Shown here piece by piece: positions 61,236 to 64,000 of a stretch of DNA of 64,000 nt. The DNA is from Pegoplata infirma (Eukaryota > Arthropoda > Insecta > Diptera > Anthomyiidae): assembly GCA_963921195.1 (NCBI GenBank), contig OY992536.1, positions 93,167,007 through 93,231,006 on the forward strand. Reading direction: 5' to 3'. Every line of letters begins with the position of its first letter. Positions within the stretch are counted from its first letter, which is position 1. A model generated the notes under the pieces. The model had not been told where the DNA came from, did not search any database, and saw nothing but the letters and a program-made list of their open reading frames with translations. Position numbers and translations under genes: made by a program.

Positions 61236-61502
61236 GTTGAGTAACGATTTAGGAAGGACAACGTTTTATACAATTACAAGAAAGCTGTCTATAAGCGAAA
61301 GTGACAATCTGGCACATTGTCACCATGATGTCAGTAGAAATAGTTTTTATCCCAGTCCTTCAAATATCCTTACAAACATGATGTAAGTAGAAATAGTTTT
61401 TATCCATATCTTCAAATATTCTTACAAACATAACCCAGCAAGATAAAATACATACTACGGAATATATTGCTTTTAATCGAAGTCTTAAGTAATTATTTGC
61501 TT

Positions 61503-61567
61503 TTGGCACAAAAGACCCATTAGGGTCGCAGTGCCGGCCGTTAGGGCTAGATCACCCCTTGAAAAAA
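61503..61567 (+). mobile_element. Short retroposed tail with poly(A) and 11-12-bp target duplication
   Basis: A ~65-bp GC-rich segment (TTGGCACAAAAGACCCATTA, then GGTCGCAGTGCCGGCCGTTAG and onward) ends in A7-8 and is flanked by a direct repeat ATTATTTGCTT (61492-61502 and 61569-61579). CCCGGC copy 1 has the unfilled site. This is the form of a heavily 5'-truncated LINE or SINE 3' end. Confidence 0.8.
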
Positions 61568-62609
61568 AATTATTTGCTTGCTATGAATTTTGATGCATGC
61601 ATTTAGTAGAAAAGAAATATGTAATAATTTTTTCAGATGGATTTCTGAAAGACAATATATCTTTCCCTAAAAAGCATTCCATAGTCTTTAGCATCCAATG
61701 GGCTTAAGCATCCCATGGTCTTAACAAAATACACTCCAACATGTATGTATGTAACTAGCAGTATCTAACCAATCTTTAAAGGTAGATGGTTGCTTCGTTA
61801 AATGACATCCGTGTTATCATTAACCTATTAGCACCAAATGCTATCGTTGGTAATACTTTAATACAATAAAAATTCTAGAAATATCTCAAATATTAATATT
61901 ATTTTATGTCCTTTTTTAGATTTTGACTGTAAATATTGTAAAAAAGAGCCTTATACCATAACAAAAACGCTAAGTCTGAAGATAATCGGAATTAACACTA
62001 AAACAAGAAAACACCAAAGAAATCAACGTTCCTTTAATAAGCCCTTTGTTCGCATCTTTCGATATCAATTGAAAAACTTGATATATAAGATCTTTTGTGT
62101 TCAATTTGTTTTGTTGACTATCAAAATGTGTTCTCATATCTATAAGTTAAATTATTTTTTTTTACATGGTCACCAAAAATGCAAACGATGGTAACTAAAA
62201 AATGAAAAACATAAAATTAAAGGGTTATGAAAACACCAAAATTAATAAAAAAAATATTTTTAATTTTAAATTATACTTATGTACACCGTTTGCAATTCTG
62301 GTGAATATATACATAATAATCTATTACATATAGTTTAAAATAAAAAAAAAATATGAAAAAAAATGTAAAACAAATTGAAAACAACATCATATATGATCCC
62401 ATATATGATTCAATATATTATCCAATATATGATTCAATATATGATCTAATATATGATCACATATATTGGATCATATATGACCGTGTCTTATATAAGCGCC
62501 AATTTTGGAATATGTTCATATATGAGACCATATTTGATACTATATATGATACTGTATATGGTCTCATATATGATATCATATATGATTATATACAACATTT
62601 TTAGCCGGG

Positions 62610-62939
62610 TATGCATTTTTTTATAAAATATTTATTTTTTATGTTATTGTAATGCATTATGCATCCAATTATAAATAATGCATTATTTCAAACTTTGAAA
62701 TAATACATAATGTAACCAAATATGAGTCATCCATGATTTTATGTTAAGAAATATTAAATATGAAATACATTTTTTCCAATAATCATGCATTACGTAACAA
62801 ATTATTAGTAAAGCATTATTTTTCACTTTAAAATAATACGTTGTGGAATATGCATTAGCTGGTAATTTTTTATATAATCACCACCCATTACCAAAGTTTT
62901 GCTGTAATTCTCATAAATTTATTTTTTATATTTTTTCAG
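62610..62939. other. Intron 3 end with ATGCATTAT repeats
   Basis: Repeated TAATGCATTATGCAT-like motifs, then a pyrimidine tract TTTTTTATATTTTTTCAG ending at 62939, the acceptor for exon 4. Confidence 0.5.
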
Positions 62940-63754
62940 ATATTTTAACATATTCTGTGCCCCTTATGACAGATACTATCGAAACGGCCAGTGTAGCTAC
63001 ACAAACTTTAATACCCCGTTTACCGGGAGATGCTTTTCTTGAAGCATATACCACCAAACACTCAGATCCCTATGATCCAAAATTATTACAGGAATGTTCT
63101 GATACGGAAAGAAAACTTTTAAAACAATTGTCTAAAATGCGTAAAACAATAATACCATTAACAGCAAAATTTGAAGATGAGAAAAATAATAAAGATCACA
63201 ATCCAGATACTCACACAGATACGGATACAGATACTACAACGGATACAATAAGATCGGCTGGGTCACGGGCAGCATTATTAAATAATTCAAATGATTCCTC
63301 CAGCTTTAACTCTTACCGTCCAAGTCTTTTAAAACCTACACACCTATCGTGGCACTTTGAATATGATAATGATTTTTCATGTGAAAATAAATTTCATCCA
63401 TATACTATAACGGCTAATAGACCATGGAATAGTTTTATGCCATTAGGTTATCGTCCATATGCTGGGATAGATTTGAATGTACTACTCGTGGCTATTGATG
63501 AATTAATACAAGAATCTAATCGTCTAGCAGATTTAATTGAAAAAATGCCTAAAACACGTAATAAACGTACGGAGAAACAATTGTTTGATACTGTTCCAGA
63601 TAAAAAGGACGATTTTGTACCATTTGCTTACAAGTCACCTTCGGAATATTGGTTGCCTATTATTGAGGAACAGGAAAAAGTTTTGGCTGAATTAAAAAGT
63701 TTTAAAGGAACGGATATCAAGAAGTTTGAGGAATATATTGATAAACTTGATTAA
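62940..63754 (+). CDS. Unrecognised 423-residue protein, exon 4 of 4
   Basis: Encodes residues 153-423. It starts (Y)ILTYSVPLMTDTIE, then ETASVATQTLIPRLPGD, a charged stretch, an Asp-Thr run at about 241-255 (DTHTDTDTDTTTDT), and a Ser/Asn-rich linker. A compact-looking core follows at about 288-345 (LSWHFEYDNDF, PWNSFMPLGYRPYAGIDLN, VLLVAIDELIQESNRLADLI). The C-terminus is charged and likely helical (IEEQEKVLAELKSF, to KLD). The open frame extends upstream to 62843, but the acceptor at 62939 and the phase match to exon 3 favour the start given. AATAAA lies at 63862, about 110 bases after the stop. The core probably defines a family, but I cannot name it. Confidence 0.88.
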
Positions 63755-64000
63755 ATACAATTGCAGTTACGGACTGGTAACTTATCAAAATCTAATTACA
63801 CAGTGCAACAACATTTGGAATGGGATGAAACCAAAAGTAAATTAAAGTTGACATTTTCCTTAATAAAACAATCACGGCATTTTTTTAGTTTAGTGGTAGA
63901 TTTTTTTTACACGCATTTGAAGTTGGTGAACTTTTATTATAATTATAATAATTATTACTTGAAAACTGTATAAGTGGTGTATACTTATTTTCTAATTGCC
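63755..64000 (+). other. 3' UTR of the four-exon gene
   Basis: A/T-rich with AATAAA at 63862-63867. The 70-codon open stretch at 63761-63973 is in the UTR and is not considered coding. Confidence 0.6.

Larger units (their letters stand above)
60214..62609. mobile_element. CCCGGC element, copy 2 (reference copy)
   Basis: 2396 bp, same ends as copy 1, TA at 60212-60213 and 62610-62611, same orientation. CATATATG occurs seven times in the first ~170 bp and about six times in the last ~230 bp. It lacks the LTR element, the 7.5-kb element and the 145-bp MITE, so it gives the unfilled state for all three. It carries its own small retroposed insertion at 61503-61567. A ~95-codon open stretch without ATG near 61918-62220 is conserved with copy 1 (about 50998-51255) but is Lys/Ile/Tyr-rich and unrecognised. 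Confidence 0.9.

Noticed and set aside
62843..62939. Upstream in-frame extension of exon 4 beginning at an ATG at 62843
   Set aside because: It reads through the pyrimidine tract and acceptor, has Phe/Ile/Tyr intron-like composition, and exon 3 joins in phase at 62940.

Overview
This window comes from a strongly AT-rich insect genome. It is most likely a calyptrate fly (the blow fly, house fly or stable fly group). Support for this is the very short spliceosomal introns (65 and 75 bp), a fly-type Cks85A, a BTBD10/KCTD20-type BTB protein, INE-1/DINE-like repeats with a GTCCGTCTGTCT stretch and an ACCCCATAAAGTATATATATTC block, and an intergenic space saturated with short DNA transposons. Species cannot be assigned from the sequence alone.

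Four protein-coding genes are supported. (1) The last exon of an unidentified plus-strand gene ends at 5334. (2) A single-exon BTB-domain gene (BTBD10/KCTD20 family, probably mrityu) lies at 15590-16741 (+). (3) A two-exon cyclin-dependent kinase subunit gene, Cks85A-like, lies at 23793-24181 (-). (4) A four-exon plus-strand gene spans 36402-63754, with introns of 75 bp, 6.6 kb and 19.4 kb. It encodes a 423-residue protein that I do not recognise, carrying three motifs resembling dynein light chain LC8 binding sites. Genes 1 and 4 were assembled by eye from splice sites and reading phase.

The rest is repeats. 1-15 kb holds several MITEs with clear inverted ends: a TA-flanked one at 2297, a TTAA-flanked piggyBac-like one at 7630, and a composite at 12268-14760. 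16.7-23.8 kb holds DINE-like fragments and a 35-bp satellite array of roughly 53 monomers. 24.6-26.4 kb is a hAT-type element with a perfect 8-bp target duplication. 26.5-36.3 kb is a mosaic of old repeats. Intron 2 of gene 4 contains a hAT element, a SINE interrupted by another element, CCGGTA-rich elements and a 1.17-kb foldback palindrome.

Intron 3 of gene 4 is the most striking part. One CCCGGC-ended, TA-flanked element (44655-59189) has swallowed a young minus-strand Ty3/gypsy LTR retrotransposon (46260-50760), a small MITE, and a 7.5-kb TA-flanked element (51616-59120). That last element itself contains at least four further elements. A second, mostly unfilled copy of the CCCGGC element at 60214-62609 acts as a paralogous empty site and fixes the insertion boundaries to the base. 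The LTR element has two 207-bp LTRs that look identical, a CHCC-type gag zinc finger, a full pol frame and a textbook -1 frameshift signal. It is probably recently active.
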